Counted from the first letter of the stretch, positions 20,237 through 29,404 are shown. The stretch is DNA of 64,000 nucleotides from Thermithiobacillus tepidarius DSM 3134 (GCF_000423825.1 NZ_AUIS01000008.1:70567-134566); one strand, 5' to 3'. The notes: generated by a model from the sequence alone, not told the origin. A program made the numbers and translations.

Positions 20237-21436
20237 ATGGACGTCGATGTGATCATCATCGGGGCGGGATTCGCGGGCCTGAGCGCGGCAATCCATCTGG
20301 CGCGCCAGGCGCGCAACCTGGCCATCGCGCTCGTCGACGAGCGCGGCCAGCAGACCTACACTCCGCTGCTCTATGAATTCATCGAGAACGGCCGGAATCC
20401 GCTGATCGATTACCGCGCGCTGCTGCCGCCCGCGCTGCGCTTCTTCCGCGGCCACGGCCGCCTGGCCGGGCGGGACGAACGGATGCCCTCCCGCTTTCAA
20501 GTGCTCGTTGCCGCCGAAGGCACGGAGATCGAACTGCGCAGCCCCGCGCTTCTCCTCGCCACCGGCGCCCTGACGGCACCGTCATCGGCCGCGCTGTCGC
20601 TCAGCTCCTACGAAGGTGCCCGCGCGGCCCTGCGCCGCCTGGATGCTTGGCGGCCCGCCGGCATCCAGATCGCCGGCGCCGGCCCCCACGGAGTGGAACT
20701 GGCCTGCGCCCTGCGCATCCGCTACCCGACTGCCCGCATCGAGATCCACGCCCGGGGCGGGCGCCTTCTGCCGGCCTTGCCCGAAGCGGCGGGGTGCTAC
20801 GCCCAACGGGCGCTGCGGCAGCAGGGCATTGCCGTCCACCTGCATAGCGCCCTGGCCGGCGACATGCCGCCCCCGGCCCGCACGGTGCGCCTGTCGGCCA
20901 CGGGACTGCGCAACGACGCACCCGCCTTGCGCGACCTGCTGGGCCCGTGGCGGGAGCAGGTGGCGACGCTGGCGGGGAGCCAGCGCATCCTGGTGGACGC
21001 GCATGGGCAGGTGCCCGGGGTGGCGGGGCTGTACGCCCTGGGGGATGTATCCGTGTTCGCGGCGGCGCCTCGGCTGCCCAGCACGGCGCAGCGCGCCGCC
21101 GGCCACGGCCGGCAATGGGCCGACAACTTTCTGCGCCAGCGGCGGGGCGGGCAGCCGGCGCCGCTCGGCGCGCCGGATTTGGGCGGCGTCGTCCGCCTGG
21201 GCCCACGGGACGGCATCGCCTGGCTCAATTCGCCGTCGCAGCCGCAACGTCAGGCCTTCTTCGAAGGGATGGGCGCCCAAGTGCTGGACGCGCTGGCCCA
21301 ACACAAATACCTCTTGGAACTCGGCCTCGCCGCCGGCCGGCCTCCGGCGGAAATCGGCCAATTCCCCGCCGATGCATTGCGCCTGCTGGGCCGGGCTTGG
21401 CGAAACCTGGGCCGGAGACTTATTCCGTGGGGATGA
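20237..21436 (+). CDS. NDH-2-like FAD-dependent pyridine nucleotide oxidoreductase
   Basis: 399 residues. The N-terminal FAD-binding motif IIIGAGFAGLSAAIHL (about residues 6-21) and the second Rossmann motif IAGAGPHGVELACAL (about 145-160) are visible, as is the late GLYALGDVSVFA segment (about 258). The family moves electrons from NAD(P)H to quinone or other acceptors. The C-terminus may form an amphipathic membrane anchor (GRAWRNLGRRLIPWG). It is divergent from ubiB. Whether the acceptor is ubiquinone is inference. Confidence 0.85.
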   Translation: MDVDVIIIGAGFAGLSAAIHLARQARNLAIALVDERGQQTYTPLLYEFIENGRNPLIDYRALLPPALRFFRGHGRLAGRDERMPSRFQVLVAAEGTEIELRSPALLLATGALTAPSSAALSLSSYEGARAALRRLDAWRPAGIQIAGAGPHGVELACALRIRYPTARIEIHARGGRLLPALPEAAGCYAQRALRQQGIAVHLHSALAGDMPPPARTVRLSATGLRNDAPALRDLLGPWREQVATLAGSQRILVDAHGQVPGVAGLYALGDVSVFAAAPRLPSTAQRAAGHGRQWADNFLRQRRGGQPAPLGAPDLGGVVRLGPRDGIAWLNSPSQPQRQAFFEGMGAQVLDALAQHKYLLELGLAAGRPPAEIGQFPADALRLLGRAWRNLGRRLIPWG

Positions 21437-21446
21437 GGCATCCGGC

Positions 21447-21860
21447 TCAGGAGAACCAGCGCAGGAAGGCGGCGGCGGTCAGCGCGATCACGCCCAGGGC
21501 GCCGATGCCGCGCCACAAAGCCAGACGCCGCCCCTCGGGCCACTTGGCGGCACTGGCGAGATACCAGGCGGCCAGCAGGAAGCCCAGCACGGCGCAGACG
21601 ACCTTGATGCCGAGCGCCACGACGGCGACGCCGTGGATGTCGGGCGGGCGGCCATAGTAGTACTGGCTGACCAAGCCAAAGCCCAGCCCGCTGGCAGCCT
21701 GGGCCGACCAAGCGACCAGCACCAGCCAAGCCAGGGCGCGGCGGACCTCCTCGCCCTGGCGTCGGGGCCACAGGGCGAAAACGGTGCCGCCGACCACGGC
21801 GGCGGCGCCGAAGTTGTGCACCACCTGCACCGAGGCGTAGAGCAGGTTCTGCAGGTCCAT
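21447..21860 (-). CDS. Small four-helix membrane protein (CopD-like)
   Basis: 137 residues with four predicted membrane helices (about 15-30, 43-62, 72-98 and 112-132). The pattern, including a histidine in the first helix (VQVVHNFGAAAVVGG), resembles CopD-type or DUF-family cytochrome b561-like proteins. It starts two bases after the DUF-type periplasmic gene upstream, so they share an operon. No enzymatic role can be assigned. Confidence 0.7.
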   Translation of the reverse strand: MDLQNLLYASVQVVHNFGAAAVVGGTVFALWPRRQGEEVRRALAWLVLVAWSAQAASGLGFGLVSQYYYGRPPDIHGVAVVALGIKVVCAVLGFLLAAWYLASAAKWPEGRRLALWRGIGALGVIALTAAAFLRWFS

Positions 21861-21862
21861 GC

Positions 21863-22216
21863 CTAGTCGAGGCTCACCTTGATGCAGCGTTCCACGCCGA
21901 TGGGCACGTGAGCCTTGTTGACTACCTTGATGCAGACGTCGTGATTGCCGGGCGAGAGGGTTTCCAGGGTATAGCTGCCCTTCAACTGCCGCAGGATGCC
22001 GACCTCTTTGTCATCCACGTACACGTGCACGTGGTCGCCGCGCGGGCCCGGCTGAACCTCGTAGGTGATCTTGTTCTGCGCCATGGCATCGAGCTTGGCG
22101 CCATTGGCGGGAGACAGGATTTTCACATAGGCCTGCTCGGCCGCCTGGGCCAGCGGGGCGACGCCGGCCAGCAGCAGCGCCGCAGACAGGGCGGGAAGGG
22201 CGAGAAACCGATACAT
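21863..22216 (-). CDS. Periplasmic Ig-like fold protein (DUF4399/6130 type)
   Basis: 117 residues from the chosen start. A signal peptide ends at AQAAEQAY (about residue 24). The body has beta-rich segments such as VKILSPANGAKL, GDHVHVYVDDKEVG and GNHDVCIKVVNKAH, which match the DUF4399/DUF6130 group of small periplasmic domains. Two cysteines near the C-terminus may pair. The ATG at 22216 has a CAGGAGG site eight bases upstream. Cotranscribed with the membrane protein at 21447. Confidence 0.8.
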   Translation of the reverse strand: MYRFLALPALSAALLLAGVAPLAQAAEQAYVKILSPANGAKLDAMAQNKITYEVQPGPRGDHVHVYVDDKEVGILRQLKGSYTLETLSPGNHDVCIKVVNKAHVPIGVERCIKVSLD

Positions 22217-22312
22217 GGCGACCTCCTGGCAGGGACCATTACATTCATGACTAGTAGCACAGGACATGTCCCTGTCAAGGATAAGACGTTTTCGAGGCGG
22301 CGCCGTGGGACT

Positions 22313-22364
22313 TTGATCCGCCTGGCCATCTTGGGATATGATGCATGATCATGAATGTTTTTCA
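22313..22364 (+). promoter_or_regulatory. metR promoter and MetR-type operator
   Basis: TTGATC (22313-22318) and TATGAT (22337-22342) are 18 bases apart and form a plausible sigma-70 promoter. Thirteen bases TGAATGTTTTTCA (22352-22364) match the MetR site TGAANNA/TNNTTCA exactly and lie at the expected transcript start, fitting negative autoregulation. Confidence 0.7.
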
Positions 22365-22376
22365 TTGAACCCGATC

Positions 22377-23306
22377 ATGTCTATCGAACTACGTCATCTG
22401 CGCACCCTGCTCGCCCTTGCGGAAACCGGCAGCCTGTCGACGGCGGCGGAGCGGGTGCACCTGACCCAGTCGGCCCTCTCCCATCAGATCAAAGCGCTGG
22501 AAAACGCCTTCGGCGTTTCCCTGTTCCAGCGCAAGAGCACGCCTTTGCGCCTGTCGGCGGCCGGGGAGCGCCTGCTGCGCCTGGCGCGGACCGTGCTGCC
22601 CGAGGTCAAGGCGGCCGAGCGCGATCTGGCCCGCATGGCCCAAGGACAGGCCGGGCGCCTGCGCATCGCCGTGGAGTGCCACACCTGCTTCGATTGGCTG
22701 ATGCCGGCCATGGACGCCTTCCGCGAGCACTGGCCGGAGGTGGAGCTGGACCTGGTATCCGGCTTCCAGCGCGATCCGGTGCCGGGCCTGCTGACCGATG
22801 CGGCGGATCTGGCCATCACTTCGGAGCTGCAGGACTTGCCCGGCGCGGTTTTCCACCCGCTGTTCCGCTACGAGATCCTCGCGTTGCTGAGCAAGTCCCA
22901 CCCGCTGGCCGAGCGCCCCTATCTGCGGCCCGAGGACCTGCAAGACGAGACCCTGATCACCTATCCCGTGGAGGAGGAGCGCCTGGATGTGATCCGCGCC
23001 TTCCTGCGCCCGGCGGGCATCCAGCCGGCCAGCCGGCGGACGGCGGAGCTGACCGTCGCCATCCTGCAACTGGTGGCATCGCGCCGCGGCGTGGCCGCCC
23101 TGCCCGCCTGGGCGGTGGAAGGCTATGTGGAGAAGGGCTACGTGATCGCCAAGCCCCTCGGGCCCCAGGGCCTGTGGAACCGACTCTACGCGGCCTGCAC
23201 GCGGGAGCAGGCGGAACTCGCTTATCTGCGGGACTTCCTGGATACGGTGCGAACGGTCAGCTTCGCGCAGCTGCGCGGCATCCGGCCTTTGGGCGAGGCC
23301 GCCTGA
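22377..23306 (+). CDS. metR: LysR-type regulator MetR
   Basis: 309 residues. The N-terminal helix-turn-helix (ELRHLRTLLALAETGSLSTAA...LTQSALSHQIKALE) and the effector domain match E. coli MetR closely, including RIAVECHTCFDWLMPAMDAF, LITYPVEEERLDV and RRGVAALPAWAVE. MetR responds to homocysteine and controls metE, metH, glyA and its own gene. Its start is the second ATG, after the operator; the longer reading would translate the operator. No met genes are in the window. Confidence 0.93.
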   Translation: MSIELRHLRTLLALAETGSLSTAAERVHLTQSALSHQIKALENAFGVSLFQRKSTPLRLSAAGERLLRLARTVLPEVKAAERDLARMAQGQAGRLRIAVECHTCFDWLMPAMDAFREHWPEVELDLVSGFQRDPVPGLLTDAADLAITSELQDLPGAVFHPLFRYEILALLSKSHPLAERPYLRPEDLQDETLITYPVEEERLDVIRAFLRPAGIQPASRRTAELTVAILQLVASRRGVAALPAWAVEGYVEKGYVIAKPLGPQGLWNRLYAACTREQAELAYLRDFLDTVRTVSFAQLRGIRPLGEAA

Positions 23307-23363
23307 CCCGGGCGCCGGCACGAGGCCGCTGCCTCGGCGCGCTTGTTTGAAACGGGCGCAGAA

Positions 23364-23403
23364 ATTAGAATGCCCGCCTTTCACCATATCCAAAGATTCT
23401 AAT
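23364..23403. other. Inverted repeat ATTAGAAT / ATTCTAAT
   Basis: Two complementary eight-base halves (23364-23371 and 23396-23403) with 24 bases between them, in the 260-base gap upstream of the porin gene. AT-rich in a GC-rich context, so a protein binding site is plausible; the protein is unknown. Confidence 0.5.
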
Positions 23404-23518
23404 GTAGCTGTCCAGCCGCTCAGGAAACCCCGCTTTTCAGCCCGGATTTGCCCGCCCCGCACGCGCTTGCGCGTCGGCGCCGCGCATCCGGCTTGGCCGC
23501 ACAAGGATCAACCGTCAC

Positions 23519-23542
23519 GCGGGCCGCAGCCCGCCTGTTTTT
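23519..23542 (+). terminator. Attenuator-like hairpin in the porin leader
   Basis: GCGGGC and GCCCGC pair around a four-base loop and are followed by CTGTTTTT, all 25 to 48 bases before the porin ATG. It looks like an intrinsic terminator placed in the 5' leader; it could also end a transcript from metR. Confidence 0.6.
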
Positions 23543-23566
23543 GCCTGGAGTTCAGAGAATTCAGCC

Positions 23567-24826
23567 ATGCCCATCCGCAAGACCCTCGCTTTTCTGCTGC
23601 TGGCCGGCCTCGCGCCTGCCGCCCACGCCGCCAACTGGATCGCCATCCAGGGCACCGAGCCCGCCGACGCCAAGCCCGTCAAGCTCTTCGGCTTCATCCA
23701 GGGCACCTACGAACAGAGCTTTGGTGATCCCGTCACCGGCCTGACGAGCTCGAACCTGGCCCCGCACAACGGCCACCAGGCGATCTTCAACACCTTCGGC
23801 GGCGACGAGTCGACCTCCACCTTCAACATCCGCCGCGCCCGCCTGGGCGTCCGCGGCGCGCTGGAGGATACCAAGATCAACTACTTCCTGATGGCGGAGT
23901 TCGGCAATAATGCCATCACCCGCGTCGATTCCGTGGCGCTGACGGACGCTTCGGTGACCTTCAACTATCTGCCCGGCGCGCGCCTGCGCGCCGGCCGCTT
24001 CAAGATGCCGACCATGGACGAGGCCCTGGAGGGCAACCCCTTCGCGGCGGACTTCATCAACTTCAGCGCCATCGCCGCCCAACTGGTGCAGGAAAACCGC
24101 GTTCAGGCCGGCGCCACGCCGGCAGAAAACGCCTTTATCGGTGGCAACTCCGCCTTCCGCGACGTCGGCGTGCAGGTCTTCGACTGGTTCCGCCAGGGCC
24201 AGATGGAGTACACCTATGCGCTGGCGGTGAGCAACGGCACGCCCAGCATCGGCACGGACGACAACGACGACAAGGACGTGACTGGCCGCCTGCAGGCCAG
24301 CTACGTGTTCCAGGGCCCGCTGTACGGTGCCCACCGGCAGGAGCTGTCGGCCTTCGTCTGGCGCGGCGAGGGCAAGCGTGATTACCAGAGCGACTCCTAC
24401 CGGCGCCTGCGCCAAGGCGTGGGCATCCACTACAACCGGGCGCCGTGGCGGGTGCGCGGCGAGTACGTGCATGCCGCCGGCATGATCGACGCGGGCATCA
24501 ACCCGGCCTTCCAGGGCGGCACGCCGAATGTCGCGCCCACCGGCAAGGCGAAGGGCTGGTACGTGCAGACTTCCTATACGCTGACGCCCAACTGGGAGCT
24601 GAACCTGCGCTACGATACCCTGAACCGCCAGTACGACAATGCGGCCCAGGAGCGCGTCTTCAAGACCTGGACCGTGGGCGGCCAGTACCTCTTCAATCCC
24701 AAGGCGCGGCTCATGGTCAACTACGAGTTCCGCGATCTGGAAGCGCCGCAGGGCAATGCCGATGCCCGGCGCATCGCCGACGCCATGGCCGACCGCATGC
24801 TCGCCCAGGCGGTGGTCACCTTCTGA
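23567..24826 (+). CDS. OprP/OprO-type outer-membrane porin
   Basis: 419 residues. A signal peptide ends at AHAANW (about residue 23). The body has the alternating beta-strand pattern of the phosphate-selective porin family: FGFIQGTYEQSF, NIRRARLGVRGALE, and RAGRFKMPTMDEALEG. The chain ends in VVTF with a terminal phenylalanine, the outer-membrane insertion signal. The family includes phosphate- and polyphosphate-selective channels, but the name does not fix the substrate here. It lies downstream of metR and has its own terminator. Confidence 0.88.
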   Translation: MPIRKTLAFLLLAGLAPAAHAANWIAIQGTEPADAKPVKLFGFIQGTYEQSFGDPVTGLTSSNLAPHNGHQAIFNTFGGDESTSTFNIRRARLGVRGALEDTKINYFLMAEFGNNAITRVDSVALTDASVTFNYLPGARLRAGRFKMPTMDEALEGNPFAADFINFSAIAAQLVQENRVQAGATPAENAFIGGNSAFRDVGVQVFDWFRQGQMEYTYALAVSNGTPSIGTDDNDDKDVTGRLQASYVFQGPLYGAHRQELSAFVWRGEGKRDYQSDSYRRLRQGVGIHYNRAPWRVRGEYVHAAGMIDAGINPAFQGGTPNVAPTGKAKGWYVQTSYTLTPNWELNLRYDTLNRQYDNAAQERVFKTWTVGGQYLFNPKARLMVNYEFRDLEAPQGNADARRIADAMADRMLAQAVVTF

Positions 24827-24853
24827 GCCGCATTGCCGCACCGCTGATGCACA

Positions 24854-24880
24854 GGGGCGCCCCGCGGGGCGCCTCTTTTT
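24854..24880 (+). terminator. Rho-independent terminator after the porin gene
   Basis: A GC stem of ten base pairs (24854-24863 with 24866-24875, one G-T pair) followed by five T residues, 28 bases past the stop codon. Confidence 0.9.
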
Positions 24881-24959
24881 GGCAACAAAGCGGACTTGCA
24901 CATCCGGTTGTCACTCGATAGCCGCGGCGCTAAAATGTGCGGAGCACAGGAGACTGCCC

Positions 24960-26351
24960 ATGCTGGATCAATCCGTCACCTTCGATTCCGCGCTGATCCG
25001 CAAGTACGACACCGCTGGCCCGCGCTACACCTCCTATCCCACGGCGCCGCAGTTCCATCCCGGCTTCGACGCCGATGCCCTGCAACGGCAGATCGCCGCC
25101 ACCAACGCCGAATGCCCGCAACGCCCCCTGTCCCTCTACTTCCACATCCCCTTCTGCGACACGGTCTGCTTCTACTGCGCCTGCAACAAGGTGGTGACCA
25201 AGGACCGCAGCAAGGCGGGTGTCTATCTGCAGCATCTCTTCCGCGAGATCGAACTTTTGGGCGGGCGCTTCGACCCCAGCCGGCCGGTGACGCAGCTGCA
25301 CTGGGGCGGTGGCACGCCCACCTTCCTGAGCGGCGAGGAAATGCGGGCGCTGATGGCGCAGACGCGCCGGCACTTCACCCTGCTGGACGACGATGCGGGC
25401 GAATACAGCATCGAGATCGATCCGCGCGAGGTGGAGCCCGGCACGCTGGCGCTGCTGCGCGAACTGGGCTTCAACCGCCTGAGCCTCGGGGTGCAGGACC
25501 TGGACCCGGCGGTGCAGCGGGCGGTCAACCGCATCCAGAGCGAGGAGTTGACCTTCGGCGTGCTGGAGGAGGCGCGCCGACTGGGCTTCCGCTCGGTGAG
25601 CGTGGATCTCATCTACGGCCTGCCGCTGCAGACCGAGGACAGCTTTGCCCACACCCTGGCGCGGGTGATCGCCGCGCGGCCGGACCGCCTGGCCATCTTC
25701 AACTACGCGCACCTGCCGGAGCGCTTCAAGCCGCAACGGCGCATCAACGCCGCCGATCTGCCGAGCCCGGAGGCCAAGCTCGCCATCCTGGCGCGCAGCA
25801 TGGAGCAGCTGGCGGCGGCGGGCTACGTCTACATCGGCATGGACCACTTCGCCCTGCCCGAGGACGAGTTGGCCCGCGCCCAGCGCGAAGGCACCCTGCA
25901 CCGCAATTTCCAGGGCTACTCCACCCATGCCGACTGCGATCTGGTGGCCATGGGCGTGACCGCCATTTCGCAGGTCGGCGACAGCTACAGCCAGAACGTG
26001 CACGGGCTGGACGAATACTACGCCCGGCTGGCCGCGGGCCAGCTGCCGGTGGCGCACGGCATCGAACTGAGCCGCGACGACCGCCTGCGCCGCAACGTCA
26101 TCACCCGCCTCATCTGCGATTTCAGCCTCGATTTCGCCGCCATCGAGCGGCAGTACGGCATCGTCTTCGCGAACTATTTCACCGCAGAGCTGCAGCGCCT
26201 GCGCGACATGGCCGCCGACGGCCTGCTGCGCCTGGAGGACGGCCGCATCGACGTGCTGCCGCGCGGCCGCCTGCTCATCCGCAACATCTGCATGGTCTTC
26301 GATGTGTATCTGCGCCGGGGCGAGCCGGTGCGCTTTTCCAAGGTGATCTAG
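24960..26351 (+). CDS. hemN: Oxygen-independent coproporphyrinogen III oxidase HemN
   Basis: 463 residues. A radical SAM enzyme that makes protoporphyrinogen IX without oxygen. The cluster motif CDTVCFYCAC is at about residues 62-71, following YFHIPF; GGGTPTFL, ISxTxxE-like SLGVQDL and the HemN C-terminal domain (RLICDFSLDF) are present. The start is the ATG with an AGGAG site eight bases upstream. The upstream in-frame extension overlaps the terminator and is rejected. Anaerobic or micro-oxic growth is implied. The FNR consensus was looked for and not found. Confidence 0.96.
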   Translation: MLDQSVTFDSALIRKYDTAGPRYTSYPTAPQFHPGFDADALQRQIAATNAECPQRPLSLYFHIPFCDTVCFYCACNKVVTKDRSKAGVYLQHLFREIELLGGRFDPSRPVTQLHWGGGTPTFLSGEEMRALMAQTRRHFTLLDDDAGEYSIEIDPREVEPGTLALLRELGFNRLSLGVQDLDPAVQRAVNRIQSEELTFGVLEEARRLGFRSVSVDLIYGLPLQTEDSFAHTLARVIAARPDRLAIFNYAHLPERFKPQRRINAADLPSPEAKLAILARSMEQLAAAGYVYIGMDHFALPEDELARAQREGTLHRNFQGYSTHADCDLVAMGVTAISQVGDSYSQNVHGLDEYYARLAAGQLPVAHGIELSRDDRLRRNVITRLICDFSLDFAAIERQYGIVFANYFTAELQRLRDMAADGLLRLEDGRIDVLPRGRLLIRNICMVFDVYLRRGEPVRFSKVI

Positions 26352-26429
26352 CAAGCCAACGGCATCCTGGCGGGACCAAGGGACGGCATGCCCGAGCCCC
26401 ACACTCAACCCGCTAAAAGTCCAACAGCG

Positions 26430-26800
26430 CCCTCACCCTGCCCGCGCCCGGCGGGAGCGGGTGTCCGGGGGCGCGGGCGCGATGCCAGCGCCGCCCCGGC
26501 AACGCGCTGAATCGCGCGGGTTCACGGGAGGGTAGGAGCGAGCTGGCTCGTGATGCACGGGCGGCTGGCCTGCTTGATCGCGGGCAAGCCCGCTCCGACG
26601 GCCGGCGGCAGCAGCGCGACGGAAGCAATGCCCGGGCGCTCGCCATGTTGTCCCTCACCCTGCCTCTCCCCAAGGGAGAGGGTGTTCCGGGCGGCTGCGG
26701 TGCCGTGCCAAGCCTGGCGGGTTGGTGTGTAGGAGCGGGCTTGCCCGCGATCCGCCGTGCCGATGGGCAAGCAAGCGTGGGCCAGCCCGCTCCCACACCA
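26430..26800. repeat. Composite intergenic repeat block
   Basis: Two CCCTCACCC hairpins (26430-26469 and 26652-26690) and two REP-like pairs (26532-26599 and 26730-26796), in the order hairpin, REP, hairpin, REP. The gap 26352-26865 contains no gene. Confidence 0.85.
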
Positions 26801-26865
26801 ACTTGACAGCCCGCACAGCCTGTCCCAGTCTCAACACCCATCACCCCACCACTCGACGCGCACGA

Positions 26866-27504
26866 ATGAAACCTTTTTCCGAAGCCTGCGTCCGCAATCG
26901 CGAGCCCATCCTGGAGGCGCTGCGGGAGATCTTCGCCGGGGTCGGCGAGGTCCTGGAGATCGGCAGCGGCACTGGCCAGCATGCCGCCTATTTCCCCGCC
27001 CACCTGCCGCACCTGTGTTGGCAGCCCAGCGACCTGCCCCACAACCTGCCTGGCATCCAGGCCTGGCTGGATGAGGCCGGCTTGCCCAACGTCCGGCCGC
27101 CGCTGGCGCTGGATCTCTTCGATGAGCCCTGGCCCGTGGCCCGGATCGAGGCCGTGTTCTGCGCCAATACCATCCACATCGTGTCCTGGGCGGGGGTCGA
27201 GCGGCTCTTTGCCGGGGCCGGGCGCGTGCTCGCGCCCGGGGGCATCCTGTGCCTCTACGGCCCCTTCAACTACGGCGGCCGCTATACCAGCGCCAGCAAT
27301 GCCCAATTCGACACTTGGCTGAAGGCGCGCGATCCGGCGAGCGGCATCCGCGACTTCGAGGCGGTGGATGCCCTGGCCCAAGCGCAGGGCCTGCGGCTGG
27401 TGGAGGACCGGGCCATGCCGGCCAACAACCGGCTCATCTGGTGGGCGCGGACGTCGCGCCTGGCACCGGAGCAGCCGCAGGAGCAGGCGCCGGCGCGGGC
27501 CTGA
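26866..27504 (+). CDS. DUF938 SAM-dependent methyltransferase-like protein
   Basis: 212 residues. The SAM-binding glycine motif VLEIGSGTGQHAAYFA-like is at about residues 28-41 and the DUF938 signature HIVSWAGVERLFAGAGRVL and YGPFNYGGRYTS follow. These proteins have a class I methyltransferase fold; substrates are unknown. The last 71 bases overlap the convergent L,D-transpeptidase gene on the other strand. Confidence 0.85.
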   Translation: MKPFSEACVRNREPILEALREIFAGVGEVLEIGSGTGQHAAYFPAHLPHLCWQPSDLPHNLPGIQAWLDEAGLPNVRPPLALDLFDEPWPVARIEAVFCANTIHIVSWAGVERLFAGAGRVLAPGGILCLYGPFNYGGRYTSASNAQFDTWLKARDPASGIRDFEAVDALAQAQGLRLVEDRAMPANNRLIWWARTSRLAPEQPQEQAPARA

Positions 27505-28570
27505 CGGCGCGGCGGGCCGGCGCCGGCAGGGTCTCGCCCCCTTCCATGAAGGTGACGGGCGTGCCGGGCGCCGTGTACTTGCCCAGTTCCCAGGCGTCCC
27601 AGTTGGTCAGCCGCACGCAGCCGTGTGAGCTGGTGTAGCCGATGGTCTGGGGCTCCGAGGTGCCGTGGATGCCGTAGTGCTCCTTGCTGAGGTCGATCCA
27701 GACCAGGCCCACGGGCGAGTTGGGGCCGGGCGGCACGAGGGCCTCGGGATTGGAGTCGGGCACGTCGTGGAAGAGCCGCGGCTGGAAGTGGAAGTCCGGA
27801 TAGAAGGCCACGCCGTTGGCCTTCCAGTCGCCGGGCGGCAGGGGATCGTATTCCGAACCCAGGGTGGAGGGATAGTGGAAGAGGATGCGGCCCTGGGCGT
27901 CCAGGGCATGGGTATAGAAGCCCTGGGCCGAGACCACGATCTTTTTCACGAGCTTGGCGACGTTGGCGGGCGGCGGCGCAGCCACCAGCGGCACGTTCAG
28001 CCGCACGCCCGGGCCGAGGCGGGCGAAATCGACTCGCGGGTTCAACTGCTGCAGCAGCGCCGGCGTGCTGTGAAAGTGCTCGCCGAGGGCCTCCGCCGCC
28101 GACTCATAGCCCAGCTCCTTCAGCCGGGCCTGGGCGTAGATGTCCCGGGGCAAGCGCCGGAAGCGGTCGGCGGCGTCCGCCGGGCCAGTGGTGTAGATGC
28201 CGATCAGCCGGCCATCGGGCGGCACCGCCGCCTTCTGCGCCAGGAGGCGGAAGGTGGCCGCGTCCAGGCTGCCGGTGGCCGGCAGGCCGTTGGCCTTCTG
28301 GAACCAGAATACGGCCTTGGCGGTATTCTTGCCCCAATGCCCGTCGATGACGCCCGGTGAGAAGCGGACGCGGTCGAGCAGAATCTGGGCGGCAAGCACC
28401 GACGGTCCCGCCATGCCGGGACCCACCGGCAACCGCACGCTCGCGATGTTCACGTTGACGGGCTGGATCTGGCGGAAGCTTTCCCGGGCAGGAACGGGCG
28501 GATGGGTTTGGGCGGCGAGGACTTGGGCGGAAAGAACGAAACCGAGCACGGCCAACAGCAATCGCGTCAT
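27434..28570 (-). CDS. L,D-transpeptidase with peptidoglycan-binding domain
   Basis: 378 residues. A signal peptide is present. Residues about 60-115 form a peptidoglycan-binding domain (RVRFSPGVIDGHWGKNTAKAV). The YkuD catalytic domain follows (about 205-345), with HYGIHGTSEP and the active-site SSHGCVRLTNWDA containing the cysteine. The C-terminal 40 residues are Pro/Ala-rich. It likely makes 3-3 cross-links or attaches a lipoprotein to peptidoglycan. The ATG at 28570 is preferred because it has GGGGAG five bases upstream; an in-frame GTG two codons earlier does not. Confidence 0.92.
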   Translation of the reverse strand: MTRLLLAVLGFVLSAQVLAAQTHPPVPARESFRQIQPVNVNIASVRLPVGPGMAGPSVLAAQILLDRVRFSPGVIDGHWGKNTAKAVFWFQKANGLPATGSLDAATFRLLAQKAAVPPDGRLIGIYTTGPADAADRFRRLPRDIYAQARLKELGYESAAEALGEHFHSTPALLQQLNPRVDFARLGPGVRLNVPLVAAPPPANVAKLVKKIVVSAQGFYTHALDAQGRILFHYPSTLGSEYDPLPPGDWKANGVAFYPDFHFQPRLFHDVPDSNPEALVPPGPNSPVGLVWIDLSKEHYGIHGTSEPQTIGYTSSHGCVRLTNWDAWELGKYTAPGTPVTFMEGGETLPAPARRAVRPAPAPAPAAAPVPGATSAPTR

Positions 28571-28634
28571 CAGCACTCCCCTGTTGTCGTTGGTGTAAGC
28601 ATTGTGACCGCAACGGGGAAGGCAAGTTTGCCGC

Positions 28635-29225
28635 CTATCCGACCTTGTGCCCCTTCCCGAGGCCGCCCACCAGGGCGAAACGCAGGGCCTGCTGGGGCGT
28701 CATTTCGGGCAGCTCGATGATCTGGTCGCGCCGCACCAGGTAGGTGAAGCCGCCGATCTGATAGCTCATGGGCACGTACACGGCAATGCGGTCCTCGCCC
28801 TGCAAGGTGGTCAGCTCCGGCAGCTGCTGGCGGGTGAGCAGGCCGATGGTGTAGCCCAGGTCGCCCGGCTGCTTCACCAGCACCACGGTCTGGAAGCCGT
28901 TTTCCCGATCGCCGATCAGAAAGCTGACCGCCTCCTGGATGGTGCCGTACACGGATTCCAGGAAGGGAATGCGGGCCATCAGCTGGTTCAGCCAGTCGAA
29001 GAAGGAGCGGGTCACCACATGGGAGCCGAGCACGCCGACGAGCACGATGGAGCCGGCGGTCAGCAGCAGGCCGAGCCCGGGGATGTGCTGGCCGAAGAGC
29101 AGGAAAACCACGCCCTGGAAGAGCCCGTCCATGGCCTCCACCACCCAGACGGTGAGGTAGAGGGTGAGCACGATGGGCAGGATGAGCAGGAGACCCTTGA
29201 CGAAATAGCGACCGAGGTTCTTCAT
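28635..29225 (-). CDS. DUF502 membrane protein
   Basis: 196 residues. Two N-terminal helices (about 8-30 and 52-72) and a cytoplasmic or periplasmic domain. DUF502 signatures are clear: FVKGLLLILPIVLTLYL at the start, RIPFLESVYGTIQEAV and VYVPMSYQIGGFTYLV. The ATG at 29225 follows AGGGAAAG. Function unknown; DUF502 proteins have often been noted near housekeeping genes. Confidence 0.88.
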   Translation of the reverse strand: MKNLGRYFVKGLLLILPIVLTLYLTVWVVEAMDGLFQGVVFLLFGQHIPGLGLLLTAGSIVLVGVLGSHVVTRSFFDWLNQLMARIPFLESVYGTIQEAVSFLIGDRENGFQTVVLVKQPGDLGYTIGLLTRQQLPELTTLQGEDRIAVYVPMSYQIGGFTYLVRRDQIIELPEMTPQQALRFALVGGLGKGHKVG

Positions 29226-29404
29226 AACTTTCCCTATGCTGATTGACGTCCGGGCCGGCGCGCCGGGATCCAGCGCGCATGATACCCGTTCGGCGGACAA
29301 ACACACAGCCTCCCGGCACGCGGCGGCGTGGGACTTTGGCCGGTGGACGCTCCGGCCGGGCAGATCGACAATGGATCCCCCACCCTGCGAAGCACGACAC
29401 TGCC

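Noticed and set aside
24901-24959. FNR box before hemN
   Set aside because: No match to TTGAT-N4-ATCAA was found.
26352-26865. Small frames in the gap after hemN
   Set aside because: All run through the composite repeats; they share the same translated repeat phrases found in other gaps.
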